From Shinisaurus crocodilurus (Eukaryota; Chordata; Lepidosauria; Squamata; Shinisauridae): a stretch of DNA of 64,000 bases. Positions 1 to 9,450 of the stretch are shown in pieces. A program made the translations under genes and the position numbers. Within the stretch, counting starts at the first letter, position 1. Each line of letters begins with the position of its first letter. Location of the stretch: assembly GCA_021292165.1 (NCBI GenBank), contig JAHFWL010000959.1, forward strand, positions 62,001 to 126,000. The letters run 5' to 3'. The notes under the pieces are model-generated. The model was not told where the DNA came from. It saw only the letters and a list, made by a program, of their open reading frames with translations, and searched no databases.

Positions 1-279
1 AAAAAGAGGTATGAGGGGTTACAAATTGGGTGGCAGAGTTTGGGGTGGGGAGAAAAAAGAGTTTGTCTTCTGTGAAATAGTTTTCTGATACTATGGATTT
101 AAAGGAGTTGTTTAGTGTTCTGGGGCTCACACCCCCACCTCTCCCTTGTGGGCAGGTAACTTGTCCTTTGTGGCCAGCCACACCTCCCATGGCAGCCATT
201 TTGTGGTGGTGCCCAGGGCAGTTTCTCAAATTGCCAGACGCGCCCACGGGCCAAAAAAAAAGGTTGCCTACCCCTGCTC
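1..279 (+). other. No gene recognised
   Basis: Non-coding. The stretch to 282 ends in AGGTTGCCTACCCCTG, which looks like a worn hAT-type terminus, but no matching left end is visible. Confidence 0.4.
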
Positions 280-660
280 TAACTGGATTGTCCCTGCCCT
301 TGTGCTCCCTGAGGTCTCCAGCAGAGGCGGTGTTAAGGGGCGGCCCACTAGGGCTGGAGCCCCAAATCTTTCATTGGGAGTCCTGAATCTCCGGGAGGCC
401 ATCTGACACCCCCCCCCCGGTACTGGGGCTCTGATTATCTCTGCTGCATCTGATCCCCCTGGATGAGCTGGCTTTTGGCCCACATGGGCTTCACCTCTTG
501 CTGCTCCCCATGTTGAATCTTTGTGCTGGAGGTTTTTTCTGAAATCAAATGCCCTCCTCTCCCCTGTCCATACATCCCTTTTTTACATAAATAGGGGTGT
601 CCTTAAGAGACAGTGTCCTTTACACAAACACACACGCACAGACTTAGCATATGTAAATTA
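280..660 (+). repeat. Duplicated segment, left copy
   Basis: GGCCCACTAGGGCTGGAGCC, TCATCCCCCTGGATGAGCT-type text and CTGTCCATACATCCCTTTTT recur at 1780-2570. This copy lacks the SINE and MITE of the right copy. Confidence 0.8.
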
Positions 661-1200
661 GCATAAGCAAATTTGTGATTTTTTTTTTTTTTTTTTTTGG
701 TCTTGTGGGCCTCCTGAGCCCCCAATCTTTTCAGGACCTAGCACCACCCCTGAACTCCAGATTTTCCACCTGAAATCCTCTCCTTGGATGCTCAGTACCT
801 TGTCAACATCAATGGGAAAACAGATTACACACATCTGATTATAGGTGCTGGAGGAGGCAGAATATAAATAAAGAAGAACCCACAAAATCAGACCTGGAAG
901 AAGCTGCCCATGAAGACAGATAAGCATGTAGTAGGAGAAATTTACCCAAAAATGCTTTTGAATTTTCATGCAAACTTTTTTTTTAAAAAAATATATGAAT
1001 AAATCTCAAAGTTTAGGACAAACTGAATTTAAGACTGGAGAGATTCTTATAGTTTGATACAAACCAAACTTAAGATTGGGGGGAAAAATGAGAAAATGGA
1101 GAGAGAAACCAAAAGTGCCAGATTCATCCATTCCTGGTTGCAGTTGGATGAAGTCCAGATAGCTGCACTCACTGATACATGAAACATGGGGTGCATCAGT
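661..1200 (+). other. Non-coding, poly(T) and AT-rich repeat-like DNA
   Basis: Holds an 18-base T run near 680 and a stretch (1000-1180) resembling AT-rich DNA at 29.5 kb. No gene seen. Confidence 0.4.
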
Positions 1201-1224
1201 CTGATGCTTTGACCTGGATCCCTG

Positions 1225-1297
1225 CATTGAGCAGACTCGACTCGATGGCCTTGTGTAGGCCCCTTCCAACTCTACTTTCCTATGATTCTATGATTTT
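1225..1297 (+). mobile_element. CR1 LINE extreme 3' end
   Basis: GGCCCCTTCCAACTCTACTT followed by two ATTCTATG-type octamers. Confidence 0.75.
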
Positions 1298-1779
1298 AGT
1301 GCAGCGAGGTGGGGGGTGGAGAGGGAAGCTGTGTTTATTTTTGAAAAGGAGAGGGAGTGCAGAATGAGAGGGAGGTCAAAGCTGCGTGGAAGTTGCCGTC
1401 TCTAAGTAACTTCCGCCCCTTTCACAGATGTGGGGGAAGTGGGAGGGAGCTGCGGTTATCCAGTAGAGGCGAACAGGTATGCTCTCTCTCTCTCTCTCTT
1501 GCTCTTAACCCACATCCTGGCAGTGAAACAGCCTCCAAGGTGAAGGCCTACAAAGCTCTCAGGTTCCAGTTAAACCCCGCCACTCCACTACGCACCTTGT
1601 ACAAAGAAAAATGTTAGAAATGCATCGTGGCTATTAATTCAGACCAAACTTGATCATCAGACGTATCCGCTCCACTGGTTTAAACTGGCTTGAATGCCAA
1701 TGTTGGCCACAGCTTTGATGGACCAGTAGCAGCAGCAGAGCACTGACCCCTGCCTCCAACCACCCCCATTCTTCCTTCC
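1298..1779 (+). other. Nothing recognised
   Basis: A (CT)n patch near 1483; otherwise no motif or repeat identified. Confidence 0.4.
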
Positions 1780-1864
1780 TGGGACATTCTGGGATGGAAG
1801 AATGTATGGCAGCCAGAGGGGGTGTTCGGGGGCAGCCCACTAGGGCTGGAGCCCTGAATCTTTC

Positions 1865-2115
1865 AGTGTGGCGTAGTGTTAGAGCCAGTGTGGCGTAGTG
1901 GTGAGAGCGTTGGACTGGGACTCGGGAGATCCGGGTTCTAGTCCCCACTCGGCCATAAACTCACTGGGTGACTTTGGGCCAGTCACTGACTCTCAGCCTA
2001 ACCTACCTCACAGGGTTGTTGTGAGGATAACATGGAGAGGAGGAGGAGGATTATGTAAGCCGCCTTGGGTTCCTTGCAGGAAAAAAGGCGGGGTATAAAT
2101 ATAAATATATAATAT
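1865..2115 (+). mobile_element. tRNA-derived SINE (CORE-SINE-like)
   Basis: The head has a Pol III B box (GGTTCTAGTCC, about 1934). The middle, GTGACTTTGGGCCAGTCACT, resembles the MIR/CORE domain. The tail is GGCGGGGTATAAATATAA. The first 22 bp are duplicated at the 5' end. It is inserted in the right copy of a duplicated segment. Confidence 0.82.
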
Positions 2116-2396
2116 ATATATTTTGGAGCCTCAAATCTCTAAGAGGCCATCTGCCCACCACCCTGCTGTCCAGGGGCCCTGATGATCTCTGTTGCATCTC
2201 ATCCCCCTGGATGAGCTCTTTGCCCACATGTGTTTCACCTCCTGTTGCCCCCTCCCCTTGAATCTTTGTGCCTGAGGTTTCTTTCTGAAATCAAATGCCT
2301 TCCTCCTCTCCCCTGTCCATACATCCCTTTTTACAAATAGAGGTGTCCTTAGGAGACAGGCTCCTTTAAAGACTAACACAGAGAGAGACTTTCATG

Positions 2397-2532
2397 CAGG
2401 GCTCTCCAACCTTGGGTCCCCAGATGTTGCTGGCCTACAGCTCCCAGCATACCCAGCCAGCATGGCTAATGGCAAGGGATTCTGGGAGCAGTAGTCCAGC
2501 AACATCTGGGGACCCAAGGTTGGAGAGCCCTG
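2397..2532 (+). mobile_element. Palindromic hAT-like MITE
   Basis: Begins CAGGGCTCTCCAACCTTGGG. The flanks CTTTCATG and CTTTAGAG are an imperfect duplication. Copy 1 of the surrounding duplicated segment lacks it near 645. Confidence 0.85.
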
Positions 2533-2884
2533 CTTTAGAGCATATGTAAATTAGAATATGTAAATCAGATATCCACCCCCCTCCCCCACCCTATCACAGC
2601 TGGCATGGAAATAACTGCTCTCTGAGGTCGGAAAAGTGACCTCGGAGGAGGAGAAGGGGCTTTCTGGTGGGCGGAGAGGGGAGGAGACTGAAGGCTGATG
2701 TAAATGGCGGTCCGGAACTGGGCTGCTTCTGCCCTAGGCAGAAGTCTTGATGGTTATGGCTGTGTGGGGGCCGTACCTGACTTGGTTTTTTTCTCCACAG
2801 TATTGTATTGTATTGTTGAGAAAATATTATAAGCTTCCTTGTGAGTGTTTGCTCTAAAAAGGCAGGGAATAAATAACTTAAATA

Positions 2885-3316
2885 GTAATAGTTCCACTCT
2901 CTTCTGTGCTGGTCAGACTGCAGCTTGACTATTGTGTCCAGTTCTGGGCACCACATTCTAAAAAGGATATACACAAACTGGAGTGTGTCCAGAGGAGGGT
3001 GACCAGGATGGTGAGGGGTCTGTAGACCACCTTCTGTGAGGAACAGTTGAAAAAGCTGGTCACATTTCATCTGGAGAAGCACAAGGGAGACACAAGGGGT
3101 AGTGGTCTTCAGATATCTGAAGAGTTGTGATGCAGAAGATGGAGCAGACTTCTTCTTTGTTGCTCTCAAGTGCAGGCTGAGAACAAATGGACAGAAATTG
3201 CAGGGAAGCAGTTTTTGTCTAAACATTAGGACAAACTTCCCAGTGGCAAGAGCTGTTCAGCAGTAGAGTTGGGCTAGATAACCTCCACAGTACCTTCCAA
3301 GGCTATGATTCTATGA
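2885..3316 (+). mobile_element. CR1 LINE 3' end
   Basis: GTGTCCAGTTCTGGGCACCA, GTGTCCAGAGGAGGGTGACC and the GGCTATGATTCTATG terminus are hallmarks of the conserved CR1 3' region, about 430 bp. No poly(A), as usual for CR1. Confidence 0.88.
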
Positions 3317-3394
3317 AATAACTAAATATTTAGTTGTTGTGAACCACCCAGAGAACATCGGCTGTTGGGTGGTATAGAAATGTAATAAATAAAT

Positions 3395-4422
3395 TGTGGA
3401 GAAAGCCAACCTAAGCCCCCTTTCTGACACACACACACTCACCAAGGTGGGGGGAAGGAGACCCGGGGGGGGGGGAGACAGCCAGTCTCCACAGAGACCA
3501 AAGGGGACAAACAACATCTGCATAGAATCACCCCAGGGGGGAAGGCAGGAAGCATCCCCAGGTTCGTCAATGCTCTCGTATATCAGCCCCATCTACATAA
3601 GACTTGAATACCTCCCCAGAGCAGACACTTCGGCACCATAAGAAAGGGCCATTCAACACCACAGGATGGGACCATTAAGCAAGTGGCTTCAAAGGGACCC
3701 CACCCCACAGGGGGAAGGCGTCACCCCACCTGACCCAAAAGGCCGCCCCTCAGGGAGGATGGCAACCCACCTGATTGGCAACCTACCTGATTACGGAGGG
3801 AGGGGCTACCTGAAACACCAAGGTATAAAACACCCTGCGCAAGGGAACTGAGTTGTTGGACCTGATCAGCAATCTTGCCCCATGCTTGGGGTAAGGGAAC
3901 GAAGGATCGGCAACCCCGGGTAGCAGAACCCGGCGCGCTCCAGCTAGCTGAAATCACTGGCCGCTTAGGTTGACCGGACCCCGAGAAACCAAGCTGAAAT
4001 CACTGGCCGCTTGGGTTGACCGGATCCCCGGGAAACCAAGCTGAAATCACTCACAAGCCGCTTGGGTAGACCGGACCTCGGCCGGGAACCCAGCTAGCAG
4101 CGTGCGGTTGACCGGGCCTCTGCTGGAGCCCGAGCTGAACTAACAAGCTGAGAGCCCTGAAATCATCACGGTGTCCTTGAGACCTCTTGCTTGCTACTTT
4201 GTACCATACTGATAAGCTGTATTGCTGGCGTGTATCTGGGTTTGTGAAGGTAATTTTGTAAATAAACTTGTTTTATAAAAGATACTTTTGTGGCTATAAG
4301 TTATCCCTTTGTTCTGGGCTAAGGGTGATAGTCGCTAGGGACCTCGGAGAAGGCCCGCCCCAGGACTCGCTACCCCCTTAGCATTGAACCCGCGCAGAAG
4401 ACCAGGTTGTCAGTCTTCCACT
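3395..4422 (+). mobile_element. Solo LTR 1 of the Ty3/gypsy family
   Basis: A 1028-bp LTR from TGTGGAGAAAGCC to GTCTTCCACT, flanked by the 5-bp duplication TAAAT (3390-3394, 4423-4427). It has a TATAAAA box near 3824, AATAAA at 4261 and a tandem block of 47-bp units before the poly(A) signal. It is inserted in the tail of a LINE-like repeat. Confidence 0.93.
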
Positions 4423-4611
4423 TAAATGAAATTAATAACCAAACTGTAAGGCACTTCTTTACCTCTGCTATTAGTTCTGTCCTACAAGGTCAGGGCTGGC
4501 CTTAACAAGCGCAACATGAAGCAGTTGCTTCAGGCAGCAGGTCCAAGAGGAGGCACCGTTTTCCTGCCCCCAGTGGCTGATCTCCTGCAGGAACATAGGA
4601 AGCTCAGCTAT

Positions 4612-5440
4612 TTATTATTAATTAATTAAATGTATTTATATATCCCACCTTTCAGAACACATACAGGTGGCTTGCAAGTAACATGAAGAGACATCAATTA
4701 AATCACAGCAAATGATATTAAAATATAACAATGCATAAGGATCCTCTCCACATGGGCAGTTAGTGACAGAAGGCCCTGTAGGGAGATGGGTAAATTCAGC
4801 TGGACCAGGTGCCCAAGGTGCTCTTTGCCTGCTTCCCTCTCCTTCTCCTCTCACCTGGCCAATGGTCTCTTCACTGACTGGCATCAGCTCTCCGGGTTCC
4901 CAGGCAGATATAGGTCATTCTCTATCACCTGATAACTGACCCTTTAACCTGGGATTGCCAGGGGTTGAACCCGTGGATCTCTGCGAAGGTAAGTGCTCTG
5001 CTCCACCACTGATTTAAAGAAAAGAAAAGAAACAAAAGGCATTCCATTCCAGGGGGCATTGTTTTTAGTTAACATGGTAAATTAAAAAAGCAGAGAAGAG
5101 ATAAGAGAAACCAGACAACCATGGTATTACGAAAGGTGAAGCATTATTTTGAAAACTAAATGAGGCAGAGAGTCAATGCTGGCCCAGTTTGTTGCTTGGT
5201 TATTATATTTCCTGGTTGTCAGAGTTTGGAGTCGAACCGTCCAGGAACACAGACTCACACAGTTCTGCATCTTGTGAACTTTGATCAATAACGTTCCCCC
5301 TTCTGTCAAGGAGGCAGAACTTTACGCCATGAAAACATAGTTCCAGGGTTAGGTTGAGGGCACAAAGATTCAGGACTCATATAGAACGAGAGAGCAGGGT
5401 GTGGCCAAAAGGCAATCTCTACTACTAGTAGTGGCGTGAG
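4612..5440 (+). other. LINE-tail-like DNA then nothing recognised
   Basis: 4612-4900 has the TATTTATATATCCCACCTTT style of a worn LINE 3' tail on the minus strand. The remainder is featureless. Confidence 0.35.
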
Positions 5441-5530
5441 CGATCCTGCAGCAGCTGGCTCACGAATTACTTTGAGCTAGTCGGCCTTGCAGCAGCTGGC
5501 TCACGAATCACTTCGGGCATGTCGAGTCTC
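5441..5530 (+). repeat. 46-bp tandem duplication
   Basis: GCAGCAGCTGGCTCACGAAT occurs twice in tandem with small changes. Confidence 0.75.
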
Positions 5531-5744
5531 TTCTCCCCCCTCCACTGCAAATTCGAACCCAACTGAGTCATGAACAGCAAGATCCTTTGTGTTTCTAATG
5601 CTTTTGTTTGTGTTTCTTAATTGACTTAAGTCTTAATTGACCTGACTGAGGAAAACCCTCGCTACACTTATATGCTAAATTCCTTGCTAAATTCCTACTA
5701 ACACCAGGGATGATTGTAATGCTGATTTGAACAGCAACAAAATC

Positions 5745-5879
5745 TCTGGCTGGCAATAGTCCTTACATTCCTACTTAGAAAAAGTATTTTGTTTTATAGA
5801 CATGTTCTGGCTGGCAATAGTCCTTACATTCCTACTTAGAAAAAGTATTTTGTTTTATAGACATGTTCTGGCTGGCAAT
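5745..5879 (+). repeat. 61-bp tandem repeat, 2.2 copies
   Basis: TCTGGCTGGCAATAGTCCTT starts at 5745 and 5806, with a partial third copy at 5867. The copies are nearly identical, and the array abuts the MITE at 5888. Confidence 0.92.
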
Positions 5880-5887
5880 CTCTAGCC

Positions 5888-6022
5888 CAGTGTTCTCCAA
5901 CCTTGGGTCCCGAGATGTTTTTGGCCTACAACTCCCAGCATGCCCCAGCCAGCATAGCTGGCTGGGGCATGCTGGGAGTTGTAGGCCAAAAACATCTCGG
6001 GACCCAAGGTTGGAGAACACTG
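5888..6022 (+). mobile_element. 135-bp palindromic hAT-like MITE with 8-bp TSD
   Basis: It starts CAGTGTTCTCCAACCTTGGG and ends with its reverse complement. The arms are virtually identical over the whole length. Flanks are CTCTAGCC on both sides (5880-5887, 6023-6030). CAG...CTG ends and 8-bp duplications are the hAT signature. Confidence 0.92.
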
Positions 6023-6388
6023 CTCTAGCCAAACCCTCTGGCCAAAGGCTGTATCATCCAGCCTAACCAGCCCAGTTAATCTATGCAATCCAGTCCACAG
6101 CATGGACCAAACAGTCAGCAGATGCACTGCAGACAAATGCCATGGAAAGCAGGAGAGCAGGCAGGGATCAGGGACCCCCAAAGCATCCCCCAATTTGTCC
6201 TTTACCAACTGCTGCCAGCACCTCAGGACCCCCAAATACCTGTGGGGCATTCATTCCACAATCTTTTAAAAAGGAACCCCCATTTAGAGAGAGCTGATAA
6301 TGTACCATTGTGGTCGCGTCGGAGTGTAAAATGAGTGCCCAGCATAGAAAAAATAGCAGCAACAGTCAGCAATTAAAAAAGAAGTCAG

Positions 6389-7048
6389 TTTTTTAAAACT
6401 GTTTGGAGATGGTATCTGACTCCAGTAAGATTAAACAAAATAGATAGTAATTGTGCTCTATTGTGTTGGAGAGGATGTCAGAAACTTGGAACTTATGGTC
6501 ATATGTGGTGGAGTTGCAAAAGCGTATTGGATTTTTGGAATAAAATTTTTGTAGAAATTTCAGAAATTATTGGCATTAATTTGGAGGTCTGTCCAAAATT
6601 AGCATTGTTATCAATAACGGAGAAACTTCTGTGCTCACAAGAGAAAAAGGAATTAATTGTAAGTTTATTAGCGGCAGGGAGATTACTGATAGCAAGGAAT
6701 TGGAAAGTTCAACACCAGTACTTAATAATAGATTGGTATAAAGAGGTTTGGGATATTGCTTTAAATGATAAACTAACATGTAGTATTAAATGTAAAAGGG
6801 GACAATTAAAGAAAAATAATTTTAAGGATATATGGGGACCATTTTTAGATTATGTTTAGTAAAGGGAAAGGGGAGTAAGCCATGTCATGATATGATGTAT
6901 TTTTGGAATATAGATTAATAATGGATTATGTGGGTAGAATTGGTTTTGGCCCCGGGGTGACGGGTGCACTTGGAGTTTATGATTTGTAGGTTTATGTTCT
7001 TTGTATGTGTGTTCATTTAAAAATATAAATAAAAATTAAAAAGAAAAG
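6389..7048 (+). mobile_element. L1 LINE 3' fragment with target duplication
   Basis: The C-terminal end of L1 ORF2: WYLTP at the start, CWRGCQKLGTYGHMWWSC, then a 3' UTR and A-rich tail. A 12-bp duplication AAAAGAAGTCAG flanks it (6377-6388, 7049-7060). ORF2 end is open from 6461 to 6859. Confidence 0.85.
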
Positions 7049-7116
7049 AAAAGAAGTCAGGTTTATTTCAGGTAATCAAGAGTTAAAAGGCAGATAAAGA
7101 TGAGAAAAAATATCAG

Positions 7117-7890
7117 TACATTATTATTTATTTCTTGAAGACATTTCTTCCTCATTTTTCATTATTAAAAAATTGCAAAATGGGGTACAACAAGCAATAT
7201 AACACAGTAAAATAACATGACATTGCCACTCCCCCCCCCAAAAAAAACCTGTAATCAAACAGGATAGAAGAGTAACAGATAAGATAAACAGTTTGCAGCA
7301 AAAGAAAAAAAGGAGGAAAATTCATTTCAAAACCTGGGTAAACAAATAGGTCTTTAGCTGGAGCTGAAAGTTTGTAAGACTTGGTGCCGCCCACATATGA
7401 GGAGGGAGTGAGTTCCAGAGTTGAACTGTCTGCATAAAAAAAAAAAAAGCCCTCTACACAAGAAAGAGATTATTCTAGCTAAGTACTACCCTGATCCCCA
7501 TTGGTGGTGGTGGTGGGGAGGTTTCAGTTCTTAGTTGCCCCCCAAAAAAATCTAAGTTCAAGCCATCTTGAAAGAAAAATGGTTGCTGGCCCACCTTGCA
7601 AACAAGGGATAAAGGAGAATGAGGGGGTTCTTCTTCCTTTTGCTCCCTGGAGCATTCCTATCCTAGAGGAGCAAACGAACTGTACCTGGGCATGAAGTCC
7701 CTCTTGAGATCTTCCTCTAGCAAGTGGACTAATTGAACAATTCCCACCCCTCCTATACCATAGCCAATTTTCCTGGAAAGGAGGGGGGGGAATCTCAATA
7801 AGGAATAGGATTACTTTGGGACATCATCCTTGTGGCCACAGGAAGACAGACAATGCACTGGGTGTTCCCAGGAAAGTGGCAAAGTATCTC
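7117..7890 (+). other. Worn L2-like tail and unassigned DNA
   Basis: GAGGGAGTGAGTTCCAGAGT at 7403 matches the L2 C-terminal region on the minus strand. Nothing is recognised after 7440. Confidence 0.4.
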
Positions 7891-7898
7891 AGACATGG

Positions 7899-8262
7899 GT
7901 TTGGACAACACAATAACCCACACTCAAGGGTTGAGTATGGGCTGAATGTGGGTTGTCGTTGAACCGTGGGTTGCTGTTGAAACGTGGGTTATTATGTTGC
8001 TTGAACCTAGCTGTGCTAACAAACCATGGCTTGTTAACCACAAACAGCCCACAGTTCACAACCCAACAACAAACCATGGGTTCTCTTCATGGGTTGTTTG
8101 TGGTTAACAAACCATTGTTTATTTGCACAGTTGGGTTCAGACAATACAATAACCCACATTCCAACAACAACCCACGGTTCAATGACAACCCACACTCAAC
8201 CCATACTCAACCCTTGAGTGTGGGACTGTGTGGGTTATCGTGTTGTCTGAACACAGTCATTA
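7899..8262 (+). repeat. Compound nested palindrome
   Basis: Two inverted-repeat blocks (about 7899-8010 and 8133-8262) share CAATAACCCACACTCAAGGG-type arms and ACAACACAATAACCCAC ends. Between them a third palindrome (about 8011-8132) has arms around GTTAACCACAAACAGCCCA. Likely MITE-derived. Confidence 0.75.
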
Positions 8263-8523
8263 TAAGAGTATTGTATACTAATGACCAGCAATCTACAGGA
8301 GAACAAAGGGAAGGAACTGGAATCTTTGTAAATCACCCAGAAAGCTTTGGCTATTGGGCGGTATACAAATGTACAAAATGAAACAAAATGAAATGAGAGG
8401 TGTCCACCCAGTGACAGGTTCCAAATTCACCCGGGGGAGAAAAAAAAATGTCTCTACATACATGCACACAAGTCTGAGTGAATGGCTGTTTTGAAACAAG
8501 GCTTTTGGATCAAAGTTTTAGAG

Positions 8524-8612
8524 CAGCCATCCATCCCCAACATGGCCAATCATCAGGGATGATGGGAGTTGAAGTTCAAAACATCTGAAGGACACCAGGT
8601 TGGGGAAGGCTG
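8524..8612 (+). mobile_element. Short hAT-like MITE of the same family
   Basis: An 89-bp deleted copy ending CAGGTTGGGGAAGGCTG. TTTTAGAG (8516-8523) and CTTTAGAG (8613-8620) are near-identical duplications. Confidence 0.75.
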
Positions 8613-8939
8613 CTTTAGAGATACACAGACTCTTAAGGAAAGAGCTGCTTACAGCTTCAGCAAGTGAGCCAAACTGTATATGCTGGAAGAGAAAGGAAAG
8701 GCTGGCATTTCTCTTCAATACCAAAAGAAGCTTCTGCCCCGCTCCCCACCCAGATGAAAACACCTGTCTAAATATTTAATCCCATTAAACATAAATAAAA
8801 TATTTTCAATTAAATTAATTGAAAAGAGGCCCAGTAGTTTTCAACGGAACTTGCTAAGGATTCCAAGAGGTAAATTTTCTCACTAGGCTTAATCCACCCT
8901 GAACTGGGGATGAACACATCTGCCAGTTTCTCTGTCTCC

Positions 8940-9205
8940 CACACTGAGATGTTTAAAATCTCAAGTCGTTTCCATCCTGAATATGAAGAAATTTGTGAAT
9001 TTTGGTAATTTTGGTTATCAGAAACAAACGGAACACAATTCTCGCCCATCTGCACTAGCCAAATTCAATAGGTACAGCTGTTGCCAGCATGGAGAGACCA
9101 TGATGATGTACCTGCCTCCCATGCAGCTGTTAAAGATGATATGCTGGTCCCCCCCAAAAAAAAAGAAAAAGAAAAAAGAGGTGGCAACCCTAATTCTAAC
9201 CCATC
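8940..9205 (+). repeat. Unclassified interspersed repeat (pair with 58500-58775)
   Basis: TCCTGAATATGAAGAAATTT, AGCCAAATTCAATAGGTACA and GAGGTGGCAACCCTAATTC recur near 58.5-58.8 kb. It ends just past the IgR-1 stop. Confidence 0.6.
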
Positions 9206-9233
9206 CCAACCCTGAAGCAGCGGGATGTGCATT

Positions 9234-9450
9234 TCAGGGTTGGACTGGGAACATGACACACTCTTCCCTAAAGCCACTTTCATCTCCATGTTCCCTTGAT
9301 TTTCCTTCTCCATCCTTGGTTAGGCATGTGATATTCACGTACAGCTCCTTCTCCTCTTCCACTGGTGGCTTGGGCCCATTCTCCATCGTCAGTTGTGATG
9401 GGGGCTGCAGCAGAGGTGGAGCTGAGAAGGTCACGAGTGATGTCGGATCC
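9234..9450 (-). CDS. IgR-1 exon 7, terminal tail exon in shifted frame
   Basis: Acceptor CTTTCCAAG. The DNA is homologous to the ITIM exons of IgR-2 and IgR-3, but after the phase-2 exon 6 it is read one frame over. That frame is open for 72 codons and gives PSQLTMENGPKPPVEEEKEL followed by YVNI, ending PVQP stop. The first ITIM tyrosine is absent (DPTSLVTF where IgR-2 has DVTYAPITF). The second site, ELYVNI, is a weak ITIM with glutamate at -2. Confidence 0.6.

Larger units (their letters stand above)
1780..2570 (+). repeat. Duplicated segment, right copy
   Basis: Matches 280-660 and is expanded by a SINE (1865-2115) and a MITE (2397-2532). Confidence 0.8.

Noticed and set aside
1930..1946. 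Pol III B box suggesting a tRNA gene
   Set aside because: No cloverleaf can be formed, and the same sequence recurs at 16.0 kb with a SINE body and tail.
2594..3226. 210-codon minus-strand open frame
   Set aside because: It lies antisense to a clear CR1 3' end (2885-3316), and the protein has no domain; a shadow of repeat DNA.
3900..4130. Regularly spaced repeats that could suggest a CRISPR-like array
   Set aside because: Units are contiguous tandem copies without unique spacers and recur inside every copy of the same LTR.
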